Part shown: positions 1-9,408 of the stretch, piece after piece
How positions within the stretch are numbered: position 1 is the first letter of the stretch
How the letters are laid out: every line of letters begins with the position of its first letter
Assembly (NCBI GenBank): GCA_002396885.1
Contig: DGXY01000075.1
Coordinates: 129,327 to 188,363 of the forward strand
Length of the DNA: 59,037 bases
Origin: Akkermansiaceae bacterium UBA5020
GTDB taxonomy: Bacteria; Verrucomicrobiota; Verrucomicrobiia; Verrucomicrobiales; DEV007
Reading direction: 5' to 3'
Notes under the pieces: model-generated
Database searches by the model: none
What the model was told of the DNA's origin: nothing
What the model saw: the letters and a program-made list of their open reading frames with translations, nothing else
Position numbers and translations under genes: made by a program

Positions 1-28
1 AAAAGGCCCGGGTTTCCCCGGGCCTTTT
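1..28. terminator. Perfect bidirectional intrinsic terminator
   Basis: A 12-bp perfect stem, AAAAGGCCCGGG against CCCGGGCCTTTT, has a four-base loop (TTTC) and an A/T-rich foot, so it ends in a T run on either strand. It lies 27 bases beyond the stop of the minus-strand DUF1501 gene and most likely ends the DUF1549-DUF1501 transcript. It could also serve a plus-strand gene outside the window. Confidence 0.85.
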
Positions 29-55
29 CCTAATGTGCGGATCGACACCCTGCTC

Positions 56-1375
56 TCAGGAGAACAGAGGCATGATTGGGTGCCCTTCGGTGACAATCTG
101 ATCCGTTTTCGGATCGCGAGTATGACCTGCCACGAGGAACGGGCGGCCGGACGGCGCGTAAATCACCTTGTTGAGGTCAAGCCCCATCGCGTAGGCGATG
201 GTGGCATTGAAGTCCTTGGCTTCGACTGGATTCTCCTTCACCGCGATACCCTTTTCGTCGGAAGATCCGTAGACTTGGCCACCGGTGATGCCACCGCCAG
301 CGAACATGGTCGAGAACACGCGCGGGTGGTGGTCGCGGCCACCGTTGACGTTGATCACCGGGGTCCGGCCAAACTCCGTCCCGACGCAAATAAGGGTCTT
401 CTCGAAGAGTCCGTCAGCCTTGAGATCATCAATGAGCGAGGCGAGCGCTTGGTCGAGCTGACCACCGGTCTGCGGGATCGCATTCCAGAGGTCGTTGTGC
501 ATGTCCCAACCGCCGGAGACGACTTCGACGAAACGAACGCCGGAGCTGACAAGGCGCTTGGCAAGCATCGCGCCCTTGCCGACGCGGGTGTTGCCGTAGC
601 GTTGCACCTTTTGGTCGTAGTCCTTCTCTTTCATGAGATCGAAGGTTTCGAGGTCTTCGCTCTTCATGAGCTTGAGGGTTTCCTCGTAAAACTGGGTGTA
701 GGCCTTCACCTCGTCCGTCTGGAACTTGCGACGGAACGCTTCGTCGAAGGTGTTCATGAGATCGAGACGCTTGTCGAAGAGGTCTTCACCCACGCCATCG
801 AAGGGACGCGCGTTTTGCACCCCTTTATCCGGATCACCGATCGGGAGGGGGGCGAGAGCGGGACCAAAGAAGCCGGCACCCGGGTGCTCGCCGCCGCCGC
901 CGATGACGACGGAGTCGGGGAGGGTGTCGTGTTTCTTGCCAAGGAGAGTCTGCGCCCAGGGGCCCATGGAGGGGTGGATGATGGTGGCACGGGGCTCGTA
1001 GCTGGTGCGCATCCAGTAGGCACCACCGCGGTGGTCGCCCGTCTTCTGCGTCATCGAGCGGATCACGGCGATGTCCTTGAAGCGCTTGGCGAGTTCGGGC
1101 ATGAACTCGGCGAGCTGGACGCCGGCGACACCGGTGTCGATTCCCTTCGTCGCCCCACCGGTTTCAGTGCCGGGCTTGGGATCGAAGGTCTCCATGTGGG
1201 TCATACCGCCCGACATGTAGAAGAAGATGACGTGCTCAGCCTTGCCTCCACCGGCAGCGCGAAGGGGCTTCGCGGCGCCAATGGGCAGGATGCTCACCCC
1301 GAGGGCGGTTTTGGCGGCGCGCGCCACAAATTGGCGGCGGCTCAGTTGGTCGAGTCGGTTCAGTGCGTCTTTCAT
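56..1375 (-). CDS. DUF1501 family secreted protein
   Basis: A 439-residue protein of the DUF1501 family, which is related in fold to sulfatases/alkaline phosphatases and is abundant in Planctomycetes and Verrucomicrobia. The N-terminus carries a twin-arginine type signal (SRRQFVARAAKTALG), so export in folded form is likely. Family signatures include FYMSGGMTHMETFDPKPG near the N-terminus, GDHRGGAYWM, and GTEFGRTP with a nearby GGRDHHP. The open frame extends upstream to a TTG at 1426, but the ATG at 1375 puts the Tat signal at the start. It follows the DUF1549/DUF1553 gene by 51 bases, the usual pairing, and both probably act on the same unknown, perhaps polysaccharide-related, substrate. 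Confidence 0.9.
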   Translation of the reverse strand: MKDALNRLDQLSRRQFVARAAKTALGVSILPIGAAKPLRAAGGGKAEHVIFFYMSGGMTHMETFDPKPGTETGGATKGIDTGVAGVQLAEFMPELAKRFKDIAVIRSMTQKTGDHRGGAYWMRTSYEPRATIIHPSMGPWAQTLLGKKHDTLPDSVVIGGGGEHPGAGFFGPALAPLPIGDPDKGVQNARPFDGVGEDLFDKRLDLMNTFDEAFRRKFQTDEVKAYTQFYEETLKLMKSEDLETFDLMKEKDYDQKVQRYGNTRVGKGAMLAKRLVSSGVRFVEVVSGGWDMHNDLWNAIPQTGGQLDQALASLIDDLKADGLFEKTLICVGTEFGRTPVINVNGGRDHHPRVFSTMFAGGGITGGQVYGSSDEKGIAVKENPVEAKDFNATIAYAMGLDLNKVIYAPSGRPFLVAGHTRDPKTDQIVTEGHPIMPLFS

Positions 1376-1426
1376 GGTTGGATAAGGGTTGGGGATACTG
1401 CAATCGAAGGTTTCAAATTGGGTCAA

Positions 1427-3646
1427 TCACTGGATGAACATGAATTCACGGGTATTCACGAGCGCCCAGATCACATTGCCGATGGCCATCGCCTCAGCCT
1501 GCATTTTCTGCTGCTCGTTCATCTCGCGGTCGGTCTTCGCGCGCATCCCGGACTGGGCCATCGTCTTCTCCTGCGAGGTGGGATAGCGGGAAAGGACACT
1601 AAGGAAGATCTTGTCAACGTTGTCGCGCTTCGAACCCTTCCCAAAGGCAATCTCTTTGACGAGATAGGCATCAGGGCTGGTGAGAACGCGGTTGGTGATC
1701 TCGCCGTTGAGCAGCGCCATCACCTGGGGCGAGGATCCGGTCACGAACTGGTTTTCGATGAGCTGCTTGTCGGACTGCCCGAACATGCGCAGGAAGTGAT
1801 CCGCCGGCATGGGCTGGCGAAGCTCGGAAGCGCGGAACATCTGGGCCCCGCCGACATTGTCGTCGCGGGAGACCACGTCGCCATTGTATTTCACAAGCTT
1901 GCTCACCTTGCTCCAGTCATCCTTCCACTTGAGGATGTCGTCGGCGCTCTTGAGGCTGGTGAAATCCACATTCATCACCGCCTTGTAATCTTCCCAGCCC
2001 TTGCGGGTGACGGATTCCGGATCCGCGGTGGTGAGGGCAACGAGCGAGTCCCAAATCTGTTCGGCGCTCATGCGGCGGAGGACCGGACCGGGGAAGTGAA
2101 AGGTTCCCTTGTCGATCTGAGTCAGGCTCGGGGTCAAGGTCTCGGCTTCGCGCTGGTAAGTCTGACTGTTGTAGAGGACCCGGAAGAAATCCTTCACGCT
2201 GTAGTCAAGATCCTTCATCATCGTTTCGAGGAAGGAGAGGAGCTCGTAATTCTGGGCCTGGCCGTCGAGGTGACCGGGGATGTTGTAGACGGGCTCGATC
2301 TGGGCGAGGCCAAAGGCAATCTTCCAGAAGCGGTTCACAACGTTGATCGTGAAACGGGGATTGCCGGGAGAAACGACCCAGTCGGCGAAGGCTTCGCGGG
2401 GCGTCTCGAATTTCGAGAGGTCCATCTTGTCTCCGAAGTAGGTGGCGGGCGCGACGGCGGCAAGAGGCTCGCCGTCGTCGTAGTGATAATCGTGGGGAAG
2501 CTTCACGGCATTCGTGCCGCTGTCGACGACCTGCACCCGATGGGTCCCGATCCACTGACCGAGATTCTGGTCTTCGTTCTGATTGGGACGGAGCTTACCG
2601 GCGTCCTTGAGGACTTTGTTCATCCGGTCGACCTCGGCACGGTAGTCGGCACCACCGCTCATCATCATCATGTTGCCACCGCCGCGGGCGTTGGTTTCGG
2701 TTTCACCCATGAAGGCGGCCATCTTGAAGAAGTCCATCTGGTAGACTTCCTCGAAGGGGTGATCATGGCACTGAGCGCAGGTGATCTCCGTGCCCATGAA
2801 GATCGTGAAGGTGTTCGAAAGGTTGCAAAGGCGCATGCCCTGATCGGAGACAAGGTAACCGACGGCCGGGTCCTCCCAGATCTTGCCCTTGGCGGTGAGC
2901 AACTCACGGACCATGTCATCATAGGGCTTGTCTTCGCGGATCGATGCCTTGATCCATTCCATGTAAGGATCGGCCTTAAGATCGCCGTTGCCCATCATCG
3001 TGATGCCTTCACGGACCCGGAGGATGTCGGCGTAGTAGTTAAACATCCGCATCGCGAACCCCTCGGACTCAAGGAGCTTGTCGATGAGAAGGGCCCGCTT
3101 GTTCGGAGCGCGATCGTTAAGGAAAGCCTCGGCCTCGTCGTAGGTGGGAATGCGGCCGGCCACATCGAGGTAGATGCGGCGGAGGAATTGGTTGTCGTTG
3201 GTCAACTCATTCGGCACGCACATGAGCATCTCGCGCTCAATTTCCTCCTTGCGCTTGGTTTTCTCGTCCGCGGTGAGGTCGGCCTTGGCGGGGAGCGCCG
3301 CGAGTTCATCACGGAGACCGTAGTAACTCTCCTTGAGTTTGCCAAGGACGAGCTTGTCGATTTCCGCGGCAAGCGCGGCGGGATCGGTCGGGAGATTCCC
3401 CTTCACGAAAAGACGGTCCTGCTCGCTCAACTTCGAGACGGGATAATCGATCACCGTTCCATCGGCCATTTTCAGCTTCACCACGGCACTGGCACCGGCA
3501 CCGGCGCTACCGACGAACTCGGCATTGAGGGTACGACCATCAGCGGAGGTCCAGGTGCGGGACTCGGCCTGGAGCGGATTGAGGGCGAGGAGGAGGCCTC
3601 CCGCCAGGAGGATGGAGAAGGAGTGTTTCAGGGTTCGGGTTTTCAT
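1427..3646 (-). CDS. DUF1549/DUF1553 protein (PSCyt2-PSD1 type)
   Basis: A 739-residue exported protein of the planctomycete-type PSCyt2 (DUF1549) plus PSD1 (DUF1553) family. The ATG at 3646 gives a clean signal peptide (hydrophobic FSILLAGGLLLALNPLQA). Next comes an SHD1-like segment of about 60 residues (RTWTSADGRTLNAEF), then DUF1549 with the cytochrome-like motif CAQCHDHP near residue 290, and DUF1553 in the C-terminal half (NVVNRFWKIAFG, DYSVKDFFRVLYNSQTYQRE). CAQCH suggests covalent heme c, though the family's activity is not established. It is the first gene of a two-gene unit with the DUF1501 gene and lies 144 bases after the FecR gene on the same strand. Confidence 0.92.
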   Translation of the reverse strand: MKTRTLKHSFSILLAGGLLLALNPLQAESRTWTSADGRTLNAEFVGSAGAGASAVVKLKMADGTVIDYPVSKLSEQDRLFVKGNLPTDPAALAAEIDKLVLGKLKESYYGLRDELAALPAKADLTADEKTKRKEEIEREMLMCVPNELTNDNQFLRRIYLDVAGRIPTYDEAEAFLNDRAPNKRALLIDKLLESEGFAMRMFNYYADILRVREGITMMGNGDLKADPYMEWIKASIREDKPYDDMVRELLTAKGKIWEDPAVGYLVSDQGMRLCNLSNTFTIFMGTEITCAQCHDHPFEEVYQMDFFKMAAFMGETETNARGGGNMMMMSGGADYRAEVDRMNKVLKDAGKLRPNQNEDQNLGQWIGTHRVQVVDSGTNAVKLPHDYHYDDGEPLAAVAPATYFGDKMDLSKFETPREAFADWVVSPGNPRFTINVVNRFWKIAFGLAQIEPVYNIPGHLDGQAQNYELLSFLETMMKDLDYSVKDFFRVLYNSQTYQREAETLTPSLTQIDKGTFHFPGPVLRRMSAEQIWDSLVALTTADPESVTRKGWEDYKAVMNVDFTSLKSADDILKWKDDWSKVSKLVKYNGDVVSRDDNVGGAQMFRASELRQPMPADHFLRMFGQSDKQLIENQFVTGSSPQVMALLNGEITNRVLTSPDAYLVKEIAFGKGSKRDNVDKIFLSVLSRYPTSQEKTMAQSGMRAKTDREMNEQQKMQAEAMAIGNVIWALVNTREFMFIQ

Positions 3647-3790
3647 GGAGAGATCGGAGGTGTCAAAAAAAGCAATCACGTCGAAGGGGGGACCATCCCA
3701 GTATATCAGTTGCAGGGCCTGTTGTTACAGAACTTTCTCGCGCCGGAAAAGCTCGGGTTGTAAATTATGGTAATCATAGCCTAATTCAAG

Positions 3791-5377
3791 CTACCAATTC
3801 GCGAGGGCTTGCAAACTCGGGGTGTCGACGGCTTCGCGGTAGATTTCGAAATGATCGATCCAGCCTTGGAATCCCTCTCGCTCCGTGCCTCCGAAGCGGA
3901 GATTGCCGACCCTTCCCGGGCTCGGCACACCGGGTGCCGAAGCGCTGATCGTTTCAGGCTTGCCGTCGATGAAAAGGTGCACAGATGAGGCGATTTCGCC
4001 GCCGCCGAGATACCGATAGGCGACATGGTGCCAGTTCCCGTCGGCGAGATCGGTGCCTCCGGTGACAAATCCGCCCCCACACTCGACCCGCAGCGCCCCG
4101 CGCACCCCGCGGCCGGGGTCGAGATTGCAGGAGACCCGCCAAGCGAGACCCTCACGGCCATATTCAAAAAGGCGCTCCTCCCCGCTCTGCCCCACCTTCG
4201 CGGGCAATTTCAGCCAAAAGCTGAAGGTGTGGGCCTCGTCGAGGCGGAAATGGCGGGAAAGGGGCACATCAAGGGTCTCTCCCGGCTGGAAGACGAGCCC
4301 GCCGCCGACCCGGCCGGCGGCACGGCGGGGGGAACGATCCAGCTCTCCGGTGGCGACTAGCGGGACATCGAAGAGACGATCCTTGCCGCTGTCCTCGACG
4401 ATGGCACCGACCGATTCATCAAAGGTGAATTGGAGGGAAGGATGAACCTCGGCCGGGCTGCCCAGCCTGAGTTTGAAACGATCGCCTCCGTAAGAGACCG
4501 GTGTCAATTCGGTGCGGGTTCGACCGTCCGCGCGCACCGCCGATCCTTCGCGGAGCCGGATGCCCACGGCATTGCCGCTGGTGCGGCTCACCTCGACCTC
4601 GCCCTCCATCACGTGAAGCTCCGAATCTCCGTTGCCCTCCACGGAAACGCCGAAGCGCGTCCCGATATCGATCACATTGAGTCTCGGGGTATTGACGGTA
4701 AATCCCGAGGCGAGCGGCGGCACCTCGGCCGTGAGCCGGCCCGACTTGAGGAACATGCGGTTGTCGGCCTCGATGCTGAGATCGGCCGGACCTTCTACCA
4801 GCGCCGTCGCGCCCGAATTGAAGGCGATCAAGGCCGATCCGGATTCGAGGCGCAGCAGTCCCGGGGCGAGCCATCCGTCTTTGCGGACGCGCGGAAGACT
4901 GGGGGTATCCCAGACGAGGTTTTCACTCCGTTCAATGCGGGCGGTGAAGGCCTCGAACGGCTCCTTTTTCCCCCTCACCCCGGAGTTCGTGCCTCCTTCG
5001 CGGAAAATGATGGACTGGAACAGGAGCATCAGGCCGATCGAGGCGGCGGCCGAGATGATCCCGGTTTTCACTAGATCGGGCCAACGGATCGGGCGTTTGC
5101 CCTCGCGCTCCTCAACAATCTCGAGCAAGACGGATTTGGCGAAGCCGCGATCTCCCGCCCCTTCGGAGCGCAGGCGGGCGATGACGCCCTTTTCGAAGGC
5201 CTCCTTGCCCTCGCCACTTTCCGAACCGATCAGCACCCGGAGCGCCGCCGCCATCTGCGCCTGAGCGACAAAGCTTTCGCGCAATTTGGTGTCATGCCGC
5301 AGGGCATGCTCCACCTGATGACGACCCGTTTCATCGAGTTCACCGGAGAGATAGGCTTCGAGGTGCTCGGAGTCCAC
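3791..5377 (-). CDS. FecR-type membrane protein with LamG-like C-terminus
   Basis: A 528-residue protein starting with GTG at 5377, 6 bases after the stop of the ECF sigma gene, so probably co-transcribed with it. The cytoplasmic N-terminus (LEAYLSGELDETGRHQVEHAL) resembles anti-sigma zinc-less domains. One membrane helix spans about residues 104-125. A FecR domain follows (about 175-285; VEGPADLSIEADNRMFLKSG, VIDIGTRFGV), and the C-terminal 190 residues form a LamG/concanavalin-like jelly roll (HTFSFWLKLP, DGNWHHVAYRY, FIDGKPE). The layout suggests a regulator that binds a carbohydrate outside and controls the sigma factor inside. This role is inferred from the family arrangement in PVC bacteria. 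Confidence 0.88.
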   Translation of the reverse strand: MDSEHLEAYLSGELDETGRHQVEHALRHDTKLRESFVAQAQMAAALRVLIGSESGEGKEAFEKGVIARLRSEGAGDRGFAKSVLLEIVEEREGKRPIRWPDLVKTGIISAAASIGLMLLFQSIIFREGGTNSGVRGKKEPFEAFTARIERSENLVWDTPSLPRVRKDGWLAPGLLRLESGSALIAFNSGATALVEGPADLSIEADNRMFLKSGRLTAEVPPLASGFTVNTPRLNVIDIGTRFGVSVEGNGDSELHVMEGEVEVSRTSGNAVGIRLREGSAVRADGRTRTELTPVSYGGDRFKLRLGSPAEVHPSLQFTFDESVGAIVEDSGKDRLFDVPLVATGELDRSPRRAAGRVGGGLVFQPGETLDVPLSRHFRLDEAHTFSFWLKLPAKVGQSGEERLFEYGREGLAWRVSCNLDPGRGVRGALRVECGGGFVTGGTDLADGNWHHVAYRYLGGGEIASSVHLFIDGKPETISASAPGVPSPGRVGNLRFGGTEREGFQGWIDHFEIYREAVDTPSLQALANW

Positions 5378-5383
5378 GGTGGG

Positions 5384-5998
5384 TCAGGCGGGTTCGGGCG
5401 TCGCGGAGGCGCCGTTGATCTTGTGCTCCATGCACTGCCGCAGGGAGGTGCGGACGCGGCAAAGAGTCGTTCGCACCCACGCCTCGCTCTGCCCGAAGGC
5501 AGTCGCGATCTCGCGGGAGGATTCGGAAAGGGTGTATTTGCGATCGAGGAGGCGGCGCTGCTGCTCGGGGAGGCGCGAGAGGCATTCCTCCAGCGCGGAG
5601 ACCAGAGGCAAATCGGGGGTGAACTCCCCGCGCGTCGCCTCCTGGACAAGGTGGTGCTCGAGGAATTTCTCACGGTTCTTCGAGAGGCGCTGATGCCGCA
5701 GGGTTTCCTTGCGGATCAGGTTGAAGGCGATCGCCCTCAGCCATTTCCCGAAGTCGGTCCCGGGACGGAAGTCGTGAATGTGCCGGTGGGCGAAGACAAA
5801 CGCCTCGTGGGCGATCTCGTCGATGAGATGCGGCACGGGCAACTTCATCGCGACGAAGGCGCGCAGGTGCGAGCTATGCAACTCGAGGAGCCGCTCGAAG
5901 GCGGAGAGATCCCCCCGCTGCACACGGATGACGAGATCTTCTTCTGTTGGGGGTGCGCTCACTAAAGGGAATATCCCGTGGAACCGCTTTCGTGACAC
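5384..5998 (-). CDS. ECF RNA polymerase sigma factor
   Basis: A 204-residue sigma-70 family protein of the extracytoplasmic type common in Rhodopirellula and Verrucomicrobium. Region 2 lies at about residues 20-90 (FERLLELHSSHLRAFV, FGKWLRAIAFNLIRKE). Region 4 lies at about 130-190 (CLSRLPEQQRRLLDRKY, then SSREIATAFGQSEAWVRTTL, a helix-turn-helix). Start is GTG at 5998; a GTG 12 codons later (5962) is an alternative. It begins 4 bases after the glycosidase stop and ends 6 bases before the FecR start, so the three genes look like one operon. Confidence 0.9.
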   Translation of the reverse strand: MSRKRFHGIFPLVSAPPTEEDLVIRVQRGDLSAFERLLELHSSHLRAFVAMKLPVPHLIDEIAHEAFVFAHRHIHDFRPGTDFGKWLRAIAFNLIRKETLRHQRLSKNREKFLEHHLVQEATRGEFTPDLPLVSALEECLSRLPEQQRRLLDRKYTLSESSREIATAFGQSEAWVRTTLCRVRTSLRQCMEHKINGASATPEPA

Positions 5999-6002
5999 CC
6001 TT

Positions 6003-6869
6003 TCATTCTCCTTTTTTCACGGCCACGACCTCCCGGGGCACGATCGCGAGGAAATTGCGCACCGTTTTGAAGGGCTCGACATGGAGCGGTTCGCCCGACG
6101 TGCCCCGATTCAGGTAGAGTCCTGAGGAGGTCCCTCCATCGAGATTGAGGGCCCGATGGATCGGCCGTGCCGGCGAAAAATCGGCCCGGGCGAGGACCTC
6201 GCCGAGCTCCGCGAGGGTGACGGCGTCGCTCATTCCGAGGGCGAACCAGCGGTCACCGTCGTGCAGGACAAAGGTGCGCCGTCGCGAGTTTTCGGGCGAC
6301 AAGCCGCGCACCGTCGTCCCCTGATCGACCAGAAAGGGCCCTGCCTGGATCAGGTCGGTGGCCTTGTATTTGCCGGCATCGTACTCGGCGCGACGGAGCA
6401 GATAGGGATTGTGGCGCCCGCTCGAAAGGACCACGCCGCTGAGCAACGCCCCTTGCCCGAAGCGGCCCGCGCTGGCTCCTTCCGCGATCATCAATCCCGA
6501 CGGCTGGTGGTTCTTAAGGAAAAAGCCACCGTTGCAGCCGGCGAGAGCGCCATTCTCGATCATCGCGGCGGAGAGACCGGTATAACGGGGCTCGACCGGC
6601 GAACCGTTGTCGATCACCCGGAAGGTGTGTTGGTCGGCATGAAACCAGACCAGGTCGATCCGTTTCGCCGCAACAAAGCCCGAGTCGGAAGCCTTCGAGA
6701 CCAGCTTTCGCTCATGGACAAAGGGCGAGGCCGGATCCTGAGCGGTCGATTGATCCTCCACCTTCCATTCACCCCCCTGCGAGGGCGGGAGTCCACTCAG
6801 GCAAAGCATGAGCAGAACCGGAATCGCACGGGGCCAGCGGGAGAACGCCAAGTTCTTCAAAACAGTCAT
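6003..6869 (-). CDS. Phosphodiester glycosidase family protein (NAGPA/DUF2233)
   Basis: A 288-residue exported protein with the NAGPA-type fold, related to the enzyme that uncovers mannose-6-phosphate and to bacterial phosphodiester glycosidases such as YngK/NagPA homologues. The ATG at 6869 gives a signal peptide (AIPVLLMLCLSGLPPSQG). The frame is open further upstream to 7031, but that part lacks any domain. Family marks are GCNGGFFLKNHQPSGLMI, SRRRTFVLHDGDRWFALGMS and the conserved NLDGGTSSGLYLN near the C-terminus. It precedes the sigma/FecR pair by 4 bases, so it may be a target and a founding member of that regulatory unit. Confidence 0.85.
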   Translation of the reverse strand: MTVLKNLAFSRWPRAIPVLLMLCLSGLPPSQGGEWKVEDQSTAQDPASPFVHERKLVSKASDSGFVAAKRIDLVWFHADQHTFRVIDNGSPVEPRYTGLSAAMIENGALAGCNGGFFLKNHQPSGLMIAEGASAGRFGQGALLSGVVLSSGRHNPYLLRRAEYDAGKYKATDLIQAGPFLVDQGTTVRGLSPENSRRRTFVLHDGDRWFALGMSDAVTLAELGEVLARADFSPARPIHRALNLDGGTSSGLYLNRGTSGEPLHVEPFKTVRNFLAIVPREVVAVKKGE

Positions 6870-6969
6870 GAGGGTCACCTCTGATACGGATGAACCCTCC
6901 CGCTTTCTTCGAAAGATTGACCAAATCCAGGAAAATTCCCCGAAGCCACCCGGATGGAAGGCCGGCTCC

Positions 6970-9408
6970 TCACCACGCCGCCCCGAGGGTCGGCTGGGCG
7001 TTGACCCGGTAGGGCATCCACGCGATGCCAACGGCTTTGCAGGCGCAGTTCTTTTTCAAAGGCGTCACCGTGAGGGTCTCGAGACGTTCGGTCATGGGAT
7101 CGATCGTCGCCTTGAGCTTCTCGACTTGCTCTTCGCAATCGGCCTCGATCTTCTCGAGCTCGCTCTGGTATTCATCGACCTTCTCCTCGGCCCGGGCGAC
7201 GTCTCGGCTCTCCTTCCAAGCCTTCGAAGCCCCCGACATCGCCCCGCGACCCGAGGTCGTCGAGATCCGTTTGCCGAGGAGGGCACCGAGGAGAGTGCTG
7301 CCAACACGCATCGCCGTGTCCATCTTCGCACTGTTGGCCTGCGATTTCTGATCCTGCACCGCGTCCATCGCCTTGGCGATCTTGTCCTCGATCGCCTTGA
7401 TCTTTTTCTCGTAGCTCGCGCGCAAGGCCTCGACCTTCGCGTCGCGCGCCTCGTGGGCGGCATGCACGAGGCGGGCACGAAAATCGCCTTCGGCTTCTCC
7501 GGGATTCGAGAGTTCGCCGGTGAGCGGACTCTTGTAGACCGTCATGCGGTGATTCCCGTAGATCCAGTCGACGAACTCCTTCTCCAGTTTCGACCAGAGT
7601 TTCTCATCGAGGAGCGACTGCGGCAGATCGGTGAAGGCGGCCCCCTCGACCGGCTCGCTCCCGAGCTGGCTCGCGGGAAGACCGTTGGGCAATTCGAGAT
7701 TCTTGTTCCAATCCACATTGCCGCTCGTGGCATCGACCGGATTCATCAAGGCGACCGACTCACTGCCGGAGATACCCTTGGCACTATCCTCATAGCGGAC
7801 TTCGCCGAGGCGGATGACGGAGGGCAGGTAGTGGATCTCGTTGGCCGGCACACCGGGGCCGGCGGGGATGAAGAAATCACGGGCTCCCCTCGGCAAGCGC
7901 GGACGCAGCGGCTTCGGTGCGGCCGGTTTCGGCGCATCTGGCGAGGGCGCGGGAGCCGCCGCCTTCACCGCAGCGATTTCGGCGCGACGCGGATCCATCA
8001 GCTTCTTGATCTGGGCGCGGGCGAGCGGACCGGTGAGATAACTCATCACCCAACGCACGTGAAAGACCGAAGGCGCATCATCGTTGACGTTGTTCATCAG
8101 GAAGATCCGATTGCCGAGCCCGGCGAGGAGTTGCTCCATCTTCTTCCGGTCGAAACCGCTGTTGTTGCTCGCGGCAGCCCCTTCGAGACCATCGAGGACG
8201 CGCGCCTTGTCGCGCTCCGTCTGGAGACGACCGAGCCACCAGGTGCCGATGTTCGAGAGCGCCTTGTAATCGAGATCGACCGGGTTTTGCGTCGCGAGGA
8301 GCACCCCGAGGCCGAAGGCGCGCGCCTGTTTCAGCATCGTCATCATCGGCTTCTTCGAGGGCGGCATCGCTGAGGGCGGCAGGTAGCCGTAGATCTCGTC
8401 CATGTAGAGGAGCGCGCGCAGACTCGTCGTGCCCGACTGCGCCCGCATCCAGCCGAGCGTCTCATTCAACAGCAACGAAACGAAGAACATGCGCTCGGCG
8501 TCGCCGAGGTGCGAGATCGAGAAAATCGAGATGCGCGGCTTGCCTTCACCCGTGTGGAGCATGCGCTTGATGTTGAGCGGTTCGCCCTCGAGCCAGGTCG
8601 AGAAGCCGGGCGAGGCGAGGAGATTGTTCATCTTCATCGCGAGGTCGATGCGGCTCTTCTGCGGACAGACCGTCTCGAGATCCATCACCCCAATCTTGTC
8701 GAAGGGCGGCACCTGGATGTGGCGCACAAGCGTTTCCAGCGTCACCCCGTGGCCTGCCTTCCAGGTGTTCGAGAAGATGTTCGAGAGGAGAATGTGTTCG
8801 GGATCGCGGAGCGGATCGGCATTGTTGCCCACCAGCGAGAGCAGGCTCGAGACGGTCGATTCGATCCGCTCGGAGAGGGCCTCGGCATCGTCGAGGATCT
8901 CGAAATCGGGCACGTCGAGCGAGCTCAGGATCGAGACCGGCAGACCCGCGTTCGAACCCGGGGTGTAAACCGCGAGATCGACCTTGTCACGGAACTGGCG
9001 GATGCGTTCGCCGCTCTGGCCCCAATCGGCGAGACCCTTCTCCCACATGGCCGCTGTCTTCGCGGCATGCTCGTCGGGACTGATGCCCTTTTTCGCGGCG
9101 TCGTCCTCGTTGATCCAGGGACGGAAACTCTCCGGCGTGAGATCCGGGAAGGTCAGGAGCAGGTTCGAAATGTCGCCTTTCGGATCGATCACGATCGCGG
9201 GGATGTTGTCCATCGCCGCTTCCTCGAGCAGGGCCATGCAAAGACCCGTCTTGCCCGACCCCGTCATCCCGAGGACGACGCCATGGGTGACGAGATCCTT
9301 GGAATCATACAGGACGAGATCGTCGCCGATCGCCTTTTCGCCGAGGTCGTAGCTGCGGCCGAGGTAGAATTTGCCGAGTTGTTCGTAGTCTTCGGTGCGG
9401 ATTTGCAT
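6970..9408 (-). CDS. HerA-like ATP-binding protein with C-terminal coiled coil
   Basis: An 812-residue P-loop ATPase of the HerA/FtsK-like group (DUF87/DUF853-like). Walker A is GMTGSGKT at residues 47-54, the expected Walker B is LLYMDEIYG near residue 340, and FGLGVLLATQNPVDLDYKAL is the typical downstream segment. After a Pro/Ala-rich linker (about 480-510) comes a C-terminal part ending in a long charged helical region (EKKIKAIEDKIAKAMDAVQD and DVARAEEKVDEYQSELEKIE), likely a coiled coil, with CAC near the end. Such proteins may act in DNA end processing or translocation. No nuclease partner such as NurA or Sir2 is adjacent, so a defence role is not supported. Confidence 0.8.
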   Translation of the reverse strand: MQIRTEDYEQLGKFYLGRSYDLGEKAIGDDLVLYDSKDLVTHGVVLGMTGSGKTGLCMALLEEAAMDNIPAIVIDPKGDISNLLLTFPDLTPESFRPWINEDDAAKKGISPDEHAAKTAAMWEKGLADWGQSGERIRQFRDKVDLAVYTPGSNAGLPVSILSSLDVPDFEILDDAEALSERIESTVSSLLSLVGNNADPLRDPEHILLSNIFSNTWKAGHGVTLETLVRHIQVPPFDKIGVMDLETVCPQKSRIDLAMKMNNLLASPGFSTWLEGEPLNIKRMLHTGEGKPRISIFSISHLGDAERMFFVSLLLNETLGWMRAQSGTTSLRALLYMDEIYGYLPPSAMPPSKKPMMTMLKQARAFGLGVLLATQNPVDLDYKALSNIGTWWLGRLQTERDKARVLDGLEGAAASNNSGFDRKKMEQLLAGLGNRIFLMNNVNDDAPSVFHVRWVMSYLTGPLARAQIKKLMDPRRAEIAAVKAAAPAPSPDAPKPAAPKPLRPRLPRGARDFFIPAGPGVPANEIHYLPSVIRLGEVRYEDSAKGISGSESVALMNPVDATSGNVDWNKNLELPNGLPASQLGSEPVEGAAFTDLPQSLLDEKLWSKLEKEFVDWIYGNHRMTVYKSPLTGELSNPGEAEGDFRARLVHAAHEARDAKVEALRASYEKKIKAIEDKIAKAMDAVQDQKSQANSAKMDTAMRVGSTLLGALLGKRISTTSGRGAMSGASKAWKESRDVARAEEKVDEYQSELEKIEADCEEQVEKLKATIDPMTERLETLTVTPLKKNCACKAVGIAWMPYRVNAQPTLGAAW

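Noticed and set aside
35..3763. Open plus-strand frame of 1242 codons across two opposite-strand genes
   Set aside because: It is antisense to clear DUF1501 and DUF1549/DUF1553 proteins and also spans the gap between them; its translation lacks any recognised domain. It is an artefact of GC-rich codon bias.
6870..7031. N-terminal extension of the phosphodiester glycosidase to 7031
   Set aside because: It overlaps the 3' end of the ATPase gene and would bury the signal peptide.
6970..9408. Anti-phage defence system based on the HerA-like ATPase
   Set aside because: No Sir2, nuclease or other effector gene is adjacent; neighbours are a glycosidase operon and a sulfatase.
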